Source of the DNA: Archivesica marissinica | Taxonomy: Eukaryota > Mollusca > Bivalvia > Venerida > Vesicomyidae | Direction of reading: 5' to 3' | DNA length: 64,000 nucleotides | Assembly: GCA_014843695.1 (NCBI GenBank) | Contig: CM026390.1 | Span: forward strand, 10,174,978-10,238,977 | Shown: positions 26,501-34,781 of the stretch, piece after piece | How positions within the stretch are numbered: position 1 is the stretch's first letter | Layout: the number at the start of each line of letters is the position of its first letter | Made by a program: the position numbers and the translations under genes | The notes under the pieces: model-generated | Seen by the model: the letters and a program-made list of their open reading frames with translations, nothing else | Database searches by the model: none | Told to the model about the DNA's origin: nothing

Positions 26501-28326
26501 ACGGGATGGTCCCCATGCAGTTATCAGAGTTGATCCTGATCCAGGTTTTATTTCTCTAAAAGATAACAAAACACTCAAATAATTCCATTTAAATCTTGAA
26601 ATTGGCCGCATGAAGAATGTGAACAAAACATTCAGTTGCAGAGAAAGCTATAGGTGTATTAGAGGAAGGGCTACTACGTCACGATCCAGGTGGAGGTCCA
26701 GTATCTGAGCTCAGTTTGGCTATATCAACAGCTAGACTTACCTCCCGCTTACGTAGCAGAGGTATGTCAGCTCGAGAGCTTTGGACTCAGCGAAGTAAAT
26801 TTACTCATGATCAGCTGCCCATGTCGGACAGGGACATCATTATACAACAACACCAGCAACGTGTCCAAAATCATCCCGTCAGTGAAAAATCAAAATATAA
26901 AGGTAGAAAATTCCGACAGCCATCAACCATAAGTGTTGGTGATCTAGTGTACCTCTATAGTGATCGTGATAAATCTAAAGCACGTAGTCGATATATAGTA
27001 GTGTCTATAGATGAGGAATGGTGTTTTGTTAAAAAGATTTCAGGAAACCTCAAACGCTCAAGTTCATACAAAGTTAAAGTCAGTGAATGTTACCGTGTAC
27101 CAAATTCCATTTCACCATATCATATTGTGCAACGCGATTCAGTAGCTGAAAGCGACGAAGTGTGTGAATCTCCTGATCTGTGCCTTCCACCAGAACCAAT
27201 TGATATTCCTCCAATACTGAGTGCTCAAGCGGGAGATTCATTCTCTGAAGATGTCAGATCTCATACAGATGTGCACATCGACTCAGATGACTTGCCCGAG
27301 TCAGTTTCCGAAGACAGTGAAACCGCCAACTATTCTAGGCCAAATCGTCCACACAACCCACCAAGATATATTGACGATTATGTGGTGACTTAAAAGCCTT
27401 GTAAAAAACATTGTAATGGACAGTTTTAAGGTTTCGTTCACATGGGTTACATGTTTATGACACTTCAATTGATACCTATGCTACTTATAATGACTGTCCT
27501 TCAAGAAGAAGAACGTTGAATATTGTTATCATTTAAATATGTTTATGTGCAAAGAATGGTAGAATTTACAACATCTTTAAAGTTGCGGTGTGGTAAAGTC
27601 TTTGCAATTAGTTTTTTGTAGAAAAGTAATTGGCAACATGTATTAATTTGCAGTATGGAAAAAGTTTCACCTTTCCTCCCATGTTGGGAGAATTTCCCCT
27701 TTTAAGAGAAAAGATTATCACAGATTATCACTTTTGTAAAGGGTTTAAAGTGGCAATGTTGTATGTTTTCACTATCTTTGCTTGTTTCAATACAAATACT
27801 TGTGTCATGTTCTTTTTTGAGAGAAGAGATCACGCCAGTACTTGCGTACGGCAGTTATTGTATCGTACGGCAGTTAGTGCATATACGACTGCAAGCTAGT
27901 CAGGGATGAGGTCAGTCCCTTGTGTTTGCTTACGCCGTTTGTTTGACATCCTCATGTGAATTAAAGTTCTATCATTTGAAGCTCTGTTTATTTACTGGCG
28001 GAGGAATCAATTAAAGTTGTCCAATACTGAGGTACCTTTCCTACAGAAGCGTTTTCTGATTATCTAAGAGGATTACATCGTCGACTATAGCATACCAATA
28101 GCATCGTTTGAGCTTCCACTGTATTTGGGTTGAAATCCGGGTCCCATCCTTGTCGTCCGGTGCACACAGGGTCAGAGAAGTGACACATTGTGATGTCGTT
28201 CGGCTTTACACCGAAGATAAGATAGACAGATAGCAAAGTTACATCCTGACCATAACTAGACAGGAATGCGTTCAGTTTATATCTATAGGCCATTGTGAGC
28301 GGGTGATCATCCGGCAATAAATCGAA
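14464..28326 (-). CDS. Dispatched-like RND-family membrane protein gene, partial (six internal exons)
   Basis: Six exons on the minus strand, 28096-28326, 21923-22048, 18247-18366, 16259-16382, 14961-15088 and 14464-14544, give 270 codons without a stop. All introns are GT-AG, and phases agree at every join (0,0,0,1,0). The product looks like the second large extracellular loop of Dispatched-type transporters, which use a sterol-sensing/RND fold to release lipid-modified Hedgehog or similar cargo. Family-like features are an early FGVKPND segment, a SDPVC cysteine region, an ELCETL helix, an NCF segment, a [12 protein letters not shown] strand, and the closing MPDGLKIGF before the expected next membrane helix. 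Potential glycosylation sites NVS and NYT fit an extracellular position. The exons for both transmembrane bundles are not in view. Assignment is by remembered family pattern. A Patched-related RND protein is the main alternative. Confidence 0.65.
14545..14960 (-). other. intron of the Dispatched-like gene
   Basis: 416-bp intron. Near 14618-14685 is a degenerate run of short gtaaa/cgtaaat units. Nothing else is recognised. Confidence 0.6.
14961..15088 (-). CDS. Dispatched-like gene, fifth visible exon (43 codons with the shared one)
   Basis: The acceptor atcgatag is followed by ATATCATGTACGG, and AAACAA by the donor gtacgt. The peptide begins (D)[17 protein letters not shown] and ends [10 protein letters not shown]. 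It has the strand-rich porter-domain look of RND extracellular loops and is the best match to the family among the exons. Confidence 0.72.
15240..16150 (-). mobile_element. tRNA-derived SINE with internally amplified centre
   Basis: On the minus strand the tRNA-like head lies at 16083-16146, with A-box-like tggctgggtcg and B-box-like ggttcgaatc. A middle segment (gaggaagctatctagctgtc) follows, and the 3' part is at 15240-15330 (agtcgccgtatcacctaagc, tttacccttcaaaaat). The layout matches SINEs common in bivalves. The central part, read ggaggggcatccggggtctt, is repeated about 11 times as a 65-bp minisatellite (15330-16013). Confidence 0.75.
15330..16013. repeat. 65-bp GC-rich minisatellite, about 10.5 copies
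   Basis: The unit is gtgcacatgggtagtggtgg, then aggaagaccccggatgcccc and tccgagcagtagttgaggcacgggc. The period of 65 is verified at several points (15551, 15616 and onward). Copies near 15475-15530 have 1-2 base deletions. It is much richer in GC than its surroundings. No minus-strand frame has a stop, which yields open frames of 215-282 codons that cycle through all three frames. They are not credible genes. Confidence 0.95.
16259..16382 (-). CDS. Dispatched-like gene, fourth visible exon (41 codons plus 1 base)
   Basis: The acceptor atatgtag is followed by ATTCCCATTTCT, and AATGCAG by the donor gtgtgc. The exon enters in phase 0 and leaves in phase 1, and the spare G is completed by AT of the next exon to give Asp. 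The peptide starts [18 protein letters not shown], with a glycosylation sequon NYT, and ends TKVTTNA. The next intron holds a SINE with an internal 65-bp minisatellite. Confidence 0.7.
16383..16929 (-). other. intron of the Dispatched-like gene, nothing recognised
   Basis: AT-rich intronic sequence with no clear coding or repeat signal. Confidence 0.5.
16930..17100 (-). pseudogene. LINE reverse transcriptase C-terminal fragment
   Basis: On the minus strand a short open stretch ends in TAG at about 16950. It reads [15 protein letters not shown], then [11 protein letters not shown], the C-terminal zinc-type motif seen at the end of many CR1/Jockey-type LINE proteins. It is a 5'-truncated remnant inside a host-gene intron. 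Confidence 0.65.
17101..17540. other. intronic, nothing recognised
   Basis: AT-rich stretch between a LINE fragment and a SINE. No open frame or repeat recognised. Confidence 0.5.
17548..17750 (-). mobile_element. tRNA-derived SINE
   Basis: On the minus strand the head reads gtcgtggtagggcgatcgct, with B-box-like gagttcgaacccc (about 17693-17705). It ends with the shared tail agtgattaatataagttataa and tgtttcgcaatcgagct. It lies in the intron between the third and fourth visible exons, in the same orientation as the gene. Length is about 200 bp. Confidence 0.75.
17995..18235 (+). mobile_element. tRNA-derived SINE, second head type
   Basis: The head is gttaacgcagtggttagcac, with A-box-like tggttagcacgct and B-box-like gggttcgatcc at 18047-18057. 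The body contains gtgggtattcaccgggtact and ccggtgtcctcc. The tail is agtgattaatatcagttgtt and tgtttcgcggtt, shared with the other SINEs. A related copy in the opposite orientation is at 41120-41310. Confidence 0.78.
18247..18366 (-). CDS. Dispatched-like gene, third visible exon (40 codons)
   Basis: The acceptor gaatcacag is followed by GCTACTGGCACTGAC, and CTACAA by the donor gtaagt. Phase is 0 at both ends. The peptide runs [20 protein letters not shown] to NYLQ and includes a potential glycosylation site NVS. The first 18 bases of the exon plus its acceptor are duplicated 65 bp away in the intron (18414-18465), so two acceptors compete. Confidence 0.7.
18349..18465 (-). repeat. 52-bp direct repeat duplicating an exon start and acceptor
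   Basis: 18349-18400 and 18414-18465 are 52-bp copies with one visible difference (agtagcc against agttgcc), offset 65 bp. The first copy holds the first 18 bases of the exon 18247-18366 and its acceptor. Confidence 0.93.
18545..18830 (-). mobile_element. tRNA-derived SINE, third family
   Basis: On the minus strand the head is gttgttaacacgttagactg, with B-box-like aggttcgttcccc (18768-18780). The body has tgtcggtgcaatacaccgtg and cacgtaaaagaacc, and the 3' part is gtagcgacgataaataaacg. A 5'-truncated copy on the plus strand lies at 22485-22720. Confidence 0.75.
18832..19080. repeat. 90-bp tandem triplication inside the integrase fragment
   Basis: The motif ttaacat(t/a)ct recurs at 18841, 18931 and 19021. 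The three 90-bp copies share tcggtcacaatt and agagacttcaatgttccat, with scattered substitutions. Confidence 0.88.
18832..19725 (-). pseudogene. LTR-retrotransposon integrase fragment, decayed
   Basis: On the minus strand, decayed reading frames read as an N-terminal zinc region (around 19330-19420), then the integrase core. Visible core motifs are [22 protein letters not shown] and [13 protein letters not shown] near 19020-19060. Several stops and frame changes interrupt it. The segment holding the second catalytic Asp is triplicated (90-bp repeats). It may derive from the same family as the element at 23188-28000, whose integrase core is missing, but this is inference. Confidence 0.6.
19726..20110. 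other. intronic, mostly unrecognised; short SINE-head remnant
   Basis: Around 19808-19850 is a short minus-strand match (ggcaagtgatttgaagtcac) to the SINE head at 16083-16146. The rest is unremarkable AT-rich sequence. Confidence 0.45.
20115..20435 (+). pseudogene. unknown coding-like remnant
   Basis: A plus-strand frame from about 20115 reads [18 protein letters not shown] and continues through a Ser/Thr-rich acidic stretch to a stop at 20433-20435, about 106 codons. The amino-acid mix looks coding, but I recognise no domain. It lies antisense in an intron of the host gene and may be part of an old transposon. An ATG occurs only at 20214. Confidence 0.25.
20436..20812. other. intronic; short LINE-derived segment at 20765-20800
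   Basis: AT-rich. The segment ttgtcttgccgtggtatatt at about 20770 is an inverted copy of 21690-21727 (part of a LINE). Otherwise nothing recognised. Confidence 0.5.
20813..20879. repeat. near-perfect 25-bp palindrome with 17-nt loop
   Basis: Left arm 20813-20837 ends gcgtaggaattaaccac. Right arm 20855-20879 begins gtggttaattcctacgc. One mismatch in 25. The loop itself contains the palindrome aggcctacggcct. Confidence 0.93.
21080..21727 (-). pseudogene. LINE (CR1/L2-like) reverse transcriptase 3' fragment
   Basis: On the minus strand the frames read [38 protein letters not shown], then in another frame [17 protein letters not shown] and [19 protein letters not shown]. About 250 bp further on comes [15 protein letters not shown]. 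This is the usual thumb and C-terminal region of CR1/L2/Jockey-type LINE proteins. At least two frame changes are present and the 5' portion is absent. It lies in a host intron in the same direction as the gene. Confidence 0.75.
21923..22048 (-). CDS. Dispatched-like gene, second visible exon (42 codons)
   Basis: The acceptor ggttacag is followed by GAGTTGTGTGAG, and CTTGCAG by the donor gtaagg. The exon is phase 0 at both ends. The peptide starts [10 protein letters not shown] and ends [10 protein letters not shown], continuing the extracellular loop helix from the previous exon's TMLL. The NCF segment with its cysteine is typical of the family. The exon lies between a LINE 3' fragment (21080-21727) and a SINE (22485-22720). 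Confidence 0.7.
22049..22484. other. intronic, nothing recognised
   Basis: AT-rich intronic sequence with no coding or repeat signal seen. Confidence 0.5.
22485..22720 (+). mobile_element. 5'-truncated SINE, third family
   Basis: Shares cagtctttcagatggga, cgaggtctcgtgtcggtgct, acaccgtgcacgtaaaagaa and gtagcgacgataaataaacg with the minus-strand copy at 18545-18830. The tRNA-like head is missing. Confidence 0.7.
22870..23035 (-). mobile_element. SINE fragment with shared tail
   Basis: Carries the tail gttcgattgcgaaacaagtt and cttacaacttaattcaatcg, followed by a diverged body. The head is not clearly preserved. Confidence 0.6.
23188..23338 (+). repeat. 5' LTR segment
   Basis: Runs from gccagtacttgcgtacggca to tctgtttatttactggcg and matches 27834-28000. 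It contains aagctagtcagggatgag and gtttgacatcctcatg. Only this part is shared. Sequence further left does not clearly match the 3' side, so the 5' LTR looks truncated. Confidence 0.8.
23504..24420 (+). pseudogene. LTR retrotransposon gag remnant
   Basis: The first frame begins [20 protein letters not shown] and stops near 23697. Further gag-like frames follow with changes of phase. Near 24308-24372 is a cysteine/histidine cluster ([14 protein letters not shown]...C) that looks like a nucleic-acid-binding knuckle of unusual spacing. The gene is broken in at least four places. Confidence 0.6.
24590..24925 (+). pseudogene. LTR retrotransposon aspartic protease remnant
   Basis: A DTG-type active-site triplet lies near 24598-24606, followed at once by a stop. 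Downstream, the hydrophobic segment [18 protein letters not shown] (about 24770-24825) is typical of retroelement proteases. Decayed. Confidence 0.6.
25287..25375. repeat. perfect 35-bp inverted repeat with 19-nt loop
   Basis: Left arm 25287-25321 (begins ttgcgttgaggaggtaagac), right arm 25341-25375 (ends cttacctcctcaacgcaa). All 35 positions pair. The right arm belongs to the reverse transcriptase reading frame. The left arm looks like a fold-back copy of it. Confidence 0.97.
25317..26600 (+). pseudogene. LTR retrotransposon reverse transcriptase and RNase H remnant
   Basis: Motifs in order: [47 protein letters not shown], a stop at 25705, [13 protein letters not shown], then a stop and frame change near 25848 in the catalytic segment where the Asp pair is expected. 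The thumb follows ([30 protein letters not shown]), then RNase H-like remnants with [15 protein letters not shown] at about 26280-26325. The RNase H part has several stops. Confidence 0.72.
26650..27393 (+). pseudogene. LTR retrotransposon integrase C-terminal region
   Basis: An open frame of 225 codons from 26716 carries [20 protein letters not shown] and [15 protein letters not shown], a beta-barrel type integrase C-terminal domain, then an acidic tail ending YIDDYVVT. The catalytic core that should precede it is absent, so RNase H remnants run almost directly into this region. Confidence 0.68.
27394..27833 (+). other. 3' untranslated or U3 part of the LTR element
   Basis: Lies between the polyprotein stop and the shared LTR segment. 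A purine-rich aagaagaagaacg near 27500 could be a polypurine tract marking the start of the 3' LTR, but the matching start is not visible in the 5' LTR. Confidence 0.35.
27834..28000 (+). repeat. 3' LTR segment
   Basis: Matches 23188-23338, with an extra ~20-bp internal duplication near the start. Ends at tttactggcg, 95 bases before the host exon 28096-28326. Confidence 0.8.
28096..28326 (-). CDS. Dispatched-like gene, first visible exon (77 codons)
   Basis: The acceptor ttcttccag precedes TTCGATTTATTG and the donor is gtatgc after CTATTG, both phase 0. The peptide runs [10 protein letters not shown] to EAQTMLL. It contains the DDHPL motif, which in Dispatched-like proteins follows transmembrane helix 7, then a beta-rich stretch with FGVKPND and two cysteines (MCHF, DPVC). 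The upstream membrane exon was searched for on the minus strand to the right and not found. It may be outside the window or too diverged. A plus-strand LTR retrotransposon sits in the next intron, ending 95 bases away. Confidence 0.7.
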
Positions 28327-29040
28327 CTGGAAGAAATATTCGTTAGTATATTAATCTATATTTAAGTCTCATCATTGTACATACATATCGATATCACAAA
28401 GTATAATACATTAATCGCACAAGCGCGTATGCCTAAGCACAGGCACTCGGTGTGGTTCTATGACACAATAAAGGAGACCTCCTGCCCCCTCCCAAACCAG
28501 ATCTCCCCCATATATCTACAATTAATAATAAATATGCATACTGTTATCAGGGATTCTAATTCTACCATTAGTTTATGCTATATGATCGGTTCAAAAGCTC
28601 ATTCAGATCTTGTGTTGTATTGTTGCTATCTTGCCGACCCAAACTAAAATTAATCTGATCTTATCTTATCTTACATGACTCGAAATTTGCCATCAAAATG
28701 GTCTTATATCAACATGAATGTGAACAATATATAGACTTACAAATATTTATGATAATACCCAAAGTCTGGGTTCTAGTCTGTCGATTGTTCGCTATATTAA
28801 CTTCTTTATTATCAGAAACTCAATACGGCCCACTTAATGGCCTCGGTGTTAAAAATATATTTATATTATTATTATCTTTATTTCTGTCTCATCCATGTAC
28901 AATACAATACATAATACAAATAATAGTATCCATAAAATTGCACACAGCCATTCTAAATAGAATTACATGAGACTATACAATCCATATAAAGCCACATAAA
29001 TTACATACAGAAATATATACAAATTAAGACTATGTAACCA
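28327..29040. other. intergenic or intronic; repeat remnants only
   Basis: Around 28800-28855 is an inverted match to 41785-41830 (acaccgag, gggccgtattgag, tctgataat), so an old dispersed repeat. A short (ttatc)n run is at about 28660. No exon was recognised upstream of 28326. Confidence 0.5.
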
Positions 29041-29530
29041 CTGGGTGTTGAGGACTATTGCAAAATTATTATGCCAGTTAGACATAGATCAGCATTTAGC
29101 AAGTTTAGGTGCAGGGTTGCACCTCTTAGAATTGAAACTGGAAGGTATGATAATTTGATTTTGGAAGAACGTAAATGCCCGTTTTGTAATGCTATTGAAG
29201 ATGAGTGTCATGTTTTTATGGATTGTTTTAAATATGAGGATATTCGACAGTGTTTGATAAGGCAATACAAATGTGTGATGAGTTCCAAAATATGTCACAT
29301 TCTGAAATATGTGTCACTTTGTTTATACATCCCTTGTTGATTCGACTATGTGCCAAAACCTGTAATGATATTTTACTAAAACGCCAATTTATGTATTATT
29401 GCATGTTTCAGTACTGTTTTTATTATTCCTATGTCATTTCTGCTCTGATCAGAGCTGATATTAGTTATTTTAAGTCATTTATTAATTGCACTTTAGTGCT
29501 CTTTTTGTTAATTTCAGTCATTTATTTCCA
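29041..29530 (+). pseudogene. inverted 3' end of the neighbouring LINE
   Basis: Plus-strand frames read VEDYCKIIMPVRHRSAFSKF, KCPFCNAIEDECHVFMDCF, and after a frame change QMCDEFQNMSHSEICV. This is the zinc-type C-terminus of a CR1/Jockey-like LINE protein. The minus-strand LINE starting at 29530 stops just before this region of its protein (about LFKQSYGILEIND), so this is its own tail turned round. Confidence 0.7.
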
Positions 29531-30477
29531 AAATACCATAGCTTTGCTTAAACAATCTATATGTTCTCAGTTTGTTCCTTCCTCTACCTGACGGACCAGT
29601 AGCACTATTAATAGCATTTGACCAGTCAGTTGTACAACACTCTATATATTTTCCTTCCACAGCTTTAATGCATGTTTTGGAATATAACTACCGATATCAC
29701 AATATTGATCCAGACTGAATAGTTGCAATTTCTTATTAACCACAAAAAGCCAGTTTTTAAATGATGATCCTGCCTTAGCAGAAGCCCAGAGTGCAATGCG
29801 TTTATTAATACGTGTGTTACCCATAGTTGCAACACGCGCCCATGATGTCGAAATACATTTCCATTGACGTACTATCGGTGGTTACCATGCCATCTCCCCA
29901 ACAATAGCAGCGTTTGGTGTGTATTTTCCAACACCCAAGAACTATCTCATGCTCTATTATGGACGGTATTTATGCACTAGTAAGATTTATTACCCCAGAT
30001 AGAAGCCCCGTAACTTACAACTGGCCAAACAACTGCATCATAAAGATTAGAGAATACATCATATGGAACGCCACCAATAATCTTATACTTAGCAATGAGT
30101 AGTCCTAATGCACGACTTGCACTCTGAGCCACAGCTTTAGCATTACATTAAAATCTAAATTTCCTGTAGAGCAATGCCAAGATAGGTATACTTGTCAATA
30201 ACTTTTAATACACTTTCACCGCATTGAAACATGTAATCAGTTTTAGGAATAGACATTGGGCGAAACTGTATAATATTGCTTTTTGTACTATTGACAGTCA
30301 CGTCATTCAAAGCACACCAATCATTTAAAGCATGTAGTAGTTGCCGAAGGTCACGAGTGTTTTCTGCTAACAAAACAATGTCATCAGCATACATTAAAAT
30401 ACATATATTTTCTTCATTGAAGCATATACCTCTATTAAGTGATTTGAGGTAAACGGCTAGGTCATTTATATATATAC

Positions 30478-32060
30478 TGAGCCAAAAAAGAAAATATCCA
30501 CTTTTAATTTTTGAATAATTTCATTAATATTAATAATTCTCCAAAATAAGCAATACATAATGTACATGCATTTATTTACCTGTTATCCTTAGTTTTATCA
30601 AAAATCAGCCAAGCACTAAACCGCAAGGAGCGATTATCTTGTTTTACACGTGCATCTCGTGCAGCGATAGTTGATATCTGGAATTGGTATCTGACTGCAC
30701 TGATTGACCAGCAGTTACGAACAATACGAAAAGATCACATCAGATTCAATCGAAGCATAATGCCACGACTAAATAACGACCAACGAAATCAGGCGATCGG
30801 GATGTTGAATGCTGGCGCATCAGTAGCCGATATATCCCGGCTGTTCGGCTGCACAAGGGCAACAATTAACCGCTTGCGTACACGTTTCCAGACCATGGGA
30901 AATGTTCGTGACCGTCCCCGAGGAGGTCGGCCACGTGTAACGACTGCGGCGGATGATCGGTACATTACGGTTCAAAATGTACGTAACCGTCGTCTGTCAG
31001 CATCAGCAACAGCACGACGGCACGGAATCAGTGCACAGACAGTTCTGAACCGACTTCGGCAAAATAATGACCCGATTCGTCCGTACAGACCCTACTTTGG
31101 CCAAATTTTAACAAGGCGTCATAGGGCTGCGAGACGTGATTGGTGCCGACGTCACCGGCGTTTCCGACGTGCTGAATGGAGATCAGTGTTATTTTCGGAT
31201 GAATCGCGATTTAATTTGAGCCATGCCGACGGACGTGAACGAGTTTATCGCCGTCGGGGAGAGCGTTACGCTGATGCGTGCGTCATTGAAAGAGACCGTT
31301 TTGGGGGAGGTTCAGTTTTAGTCTGGGCGGAATAATGAATGATCAAAAGACTCGTCTAATCGTTATTCACGGAAACATTAATGCCCAGACCTACGTCAAT
31401 AATGTTCTTCAAGCAGAAGTGCTTCCGTTTATTCAGCTTAATGGACATAACGTCACACTTATGCATGACAATGCCCGGCCCCATACAGCAGCACTTACTC
31501 GACGCTTCTTGGCGAATAATAACGTGAACGTTTTAGACTGGTCGGCAATTAGTCCCGACTTAAATCCCATCGAGCATATTTGGGACGAGTTAGGACGTCG
31601 TGTTAGAACACATTATGTAATCAACACGGTACATGACCTTTCAGCAGCATTGCAGGCTGAATGGAACAACCTACCGGCACATTACATACAACGTTACGTC
31701 GACAGCATTCGACGGCGGATATTGACGTGCATTGGACAATACGGCGGACACATGAGATATTAGCTCTTTCACTGCAACCAACATCACACTTTCACTGGAG
31801 AAAAATCCCATTAAATGGAATTTATAACTTTCCCGATAGCTAATGCAGATTTATCGAAACGGTTGTTATTTCGGAAATCGACCTCTATGTAATATCGATC
31901 AAGTTTTTTCGATGAAATGCGTATAGCAACTGCTTCAAAATTTTACAGGATATCAAAAAAGGTTTCTTCTTTATTTCAATGCAAATTAGAAATTCGGATG
32001 TGTACTCCTTTTCTATATATCGATAGAGACATAGGGTGGATACTTTCTTTATTGGCTCAG
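30478..32060 (+). mobile_element. Tc1/mariner-type DNA transposon
   Basis: 1,583 bp with terminal inverted repeats of about 30 bp: left ctgagccaaaaaagaaaata, right (reversed) ctgagccaataaagaaagta. Both ends are flanked by TA, the target-site duplication of this superfamily. It carries a transposase at 30760-31763 with one frame change. It sits inside the reverse transcriptase of a minus-strand LINE, in opposite orientation. Confidence 0.92.
30760..31763 (+). pseudogene. Tc1/mariner transposase, DD34E, one frameshift
   Basis: The N-terminal part (30760-31335) holds a paired-type helix-turn-helix (ASVADISRLFGCTRATINRL), a GRPR motif, a second helix-turn-helix, and the first catalytic Asp in VLFSDESRFNL. 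The frame then ends at TAA just after VLVW. A second frame from about 31325 continues with MHDNARPHTAAL (second Asp) and SPDLNPIEHIWDEL (Glu), 34 residues apart, to a stop at 31761-31763. The break lies in the run gtctgggcgg and corresponds to one missing base. Total length is near the usual ~340 residues. All three catalytic residues are preserved. Confidence 0.92.
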
Positions 32061-32994
32061 TATAGATTGAACAAAAGCGGTGACAAAATACAACCTTGTC
32101 TTAAACCACAGTGTATGTCAAACCAGTCGGTCTTAAATGCATTTATTCTAACACATAGCGATACCGATGAGTAGAGTGACTTTATAGCAAGGAACATCTT
32201 ACCAGTGATACCTGTTGATCTTAATTTATTCCAAAGTTTACCTCTATTTATAAAATCGTACGCCTTACGGAAATCTATAAAGGTACAAAATGTAGATTTT
32301 CTTTGTTTTTACGTGTATCAATTATACTCGTTAATGAAGAAATGTGATCATTCCTAAAGTCATTCTGCTCATCTGCGATCATGTTATTGTCTTCACACCA
32401 AGCACTCAGCCGCTTGTTAAGGATATTACAATACAATTTGTGCATTGCTGAAGCTAAAGATATACCCCTATATGACAGAGGGTCCCTTGCATCATTAGTA
32501 GAAGATTTAGGTATGGGGTTAATTATACATTTGCCCCATAAAGATGGCACAATACCATTACTAAAACAAACATTGAAAAGTACATGAAGAAATAATACAG
32601 ATGTATCATTCTTAAACACTTCACTTGGTAAATTATCTACTCCCACATGTCTTTCCCATTGTTTCTTTATCAACAGCCGTCTTTACTTCAAAGATTGTAA
32701 TATTATTATTAAATGGCAAATTCTCTGAGCAAGCATCGACAAAATTATTTTCTGAATTAATGTCAGTATGATTAGCATTATTAAAAATAGAACTGAAATC
32801 AGATTTCCACTTATCAAGTACCTCCTGAACATTTGAAGTTGTAGAACCATTTTCTATAACCACCTCCATTGGAATTTGCCTCTTGTTACTATACCCTACA
32901 CCAACTTTACCAATGGTTTTCCAGAATTTAGAATGTTCAGCTTTGAACTCTTTTAACATTTCATTCTGCATAGTATACCAATATAAACGTTTAT

Positions 32995-33468
<474 letters not shown>

Positions 33469-33469
33469 C

Positions 33470-34560
33470 ACTTCACGGTCAAACTGTTTGCGAACCTGTA
33501 TATATTCACATTTTAATTTATTTTTATCACTCCTATTCAAACATTTCATCCAGTTTTTCTCTGCTATACCAACTGTAGACCATAAATCTGTGAGATCCAC
33601 ATTCCACCATACCTTTCCCGGTGTGTGCCTTTTATTATAATGACCAGATCTCACAGCTTTATACGGTAAAGATGTATACATATTTTGCTTTACAACGTTA
33701 CACCAATCATCATATACATTGTCAATATCATGCTGACTGTGTAAATCCTGTTCTAGCTTATTAATGACAACATTAACATGGGCTAATAACTCTGGGTTAT
33801 TCAAAACCATGTCAGACACATTTGACACATCAATGTTGTCAAAGCTATTTGGTACATGTTCAGATTCCAAATAGGGCACATAGTTAAAATCAACATTCCA
33901 TGTGAGTAAAGAGTTGTCAGGTATACCAGTAGGTGCCAGCACATTAATATCGCCACTCTTATCAATGATATCTGATGTTCTTACAACAGAGAATTTACTG
34001 AAACTGGACAAGTCATCGTGGATGACTATACAATAATCTACCATAGCTAAACCCTTCACAGAATCAGAAGTAAATTCATTATTAGTACATTTGCTGCCAT
34101 TTAGCATACACATGTTAGAATTCACTAAAATCTATGAAAGCTCTCCATAGTGGTTGGTTTTGAAGTCAATGACATTACACGCAGACAAATTGTCAACTCC
34201 ACATATATAATCTTCTAAGTCCCCACACCTGTTGTTGAAATCACCGCAAATGTACAATAATCGTTCATTTTGATATTTATAGATATCTGTTAAAAGATTA
34301 TCAAAGAAACAATTAACATCTAATTGCCTAGAAGAATGTTCTGGTGGTAAATAACACACACAGGGTAATATTACAAAATTATCAAACTTGTGGCTTAACT
34401 TTAACCAAAAATGCCCTCACAGGAAGAATCCAATAACAAAATATCAAATTCATTGGCAATCTCATTCTTTAAAAAAAAGCCAACACCACTTGAACCTGAT
34501 CTAGCATTCTTATGTATATGTTTACGATTTAAACCATACCATCTAATGACCTTTGACTAC
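33470..34560 (-). pseudogene. LINE apurinic-type endonuclease and linker
   Basis: Minus-strand frames give KHIHKNARSGSSGVGFFL, FVILPCVCYLPPEHSS, RLLYICGDFNNRCGDLEDYI (the GDFN motif), then SVKGLAMVDYCIVIHDDLSS. A stop at 34132 and a break near 34370 split the domain. The linker runs on into EYIQVRKQFDREVQ, where the microsatellite begins. The N-terminal catalytic Glu segment is not visible. Confidence 0.68.
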
Positions 34561-34781
34561 CTGTGCCATTTCCCTGGTGGAAATGATGTTGATTGCTATT
34601 AACATTGTCACGACCCAGACCATTGTATGACCCACTACCGTTGTCACGATCAACGTTCACGCACAATATGAGATCCTTTAAGGGACAGATTATGCTGCTT
34701 CAGAGCACTAAGTATAGTGCGGAAGTTGTCATTCATCAGCCTGTCAGAATGAGATAAATCATGATGCAGGAAAACACTGGA

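Larger units (their letters stand above)
23188..28000 (+). mobile_element. decayed LTR retrotransposon in a host intron
   Basis: Bounded by direct repeats 23188-23338 and 27834-28000, with gag, protease, reverse transcriptase, RNase H-like and integrase C-terminal remnants in plus orientation, antisense to the host gene. Every domain has stops or frame changes, and the integrase core is missing around 26600-26700. The repeats differ at several sites and the 3' copy has a ~20-bp internal duplication (tacggcagtta), so the insertion is not recent. The clade is uncertain (Ty3/gypsy-like by domain order). Confidence 0.75.
30155..32971 (-). pseudogene. LINE reverse transcriptase, split by a Tc1/mariner insertion
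   Basis: From high to low coordinates on minus: QNEMLKEFKAEHSKFWKTIG (32971), DNLPSEVFKN and CIINPIPKSS (about 32600-32480), LSYRGISLASAMHKLYCNIL, GLRQGCILSPLLFNL (about 32110-32065). After the insertion come INDLAVYLKSLNRG (30470-30430) and MYADDIVLLAENTRDLRQLL (30394 onward), with the catalytic YADD intact. Stop codons and frame changes near 32640 and 32275 interrupt the frame. Confidence 0.8.
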
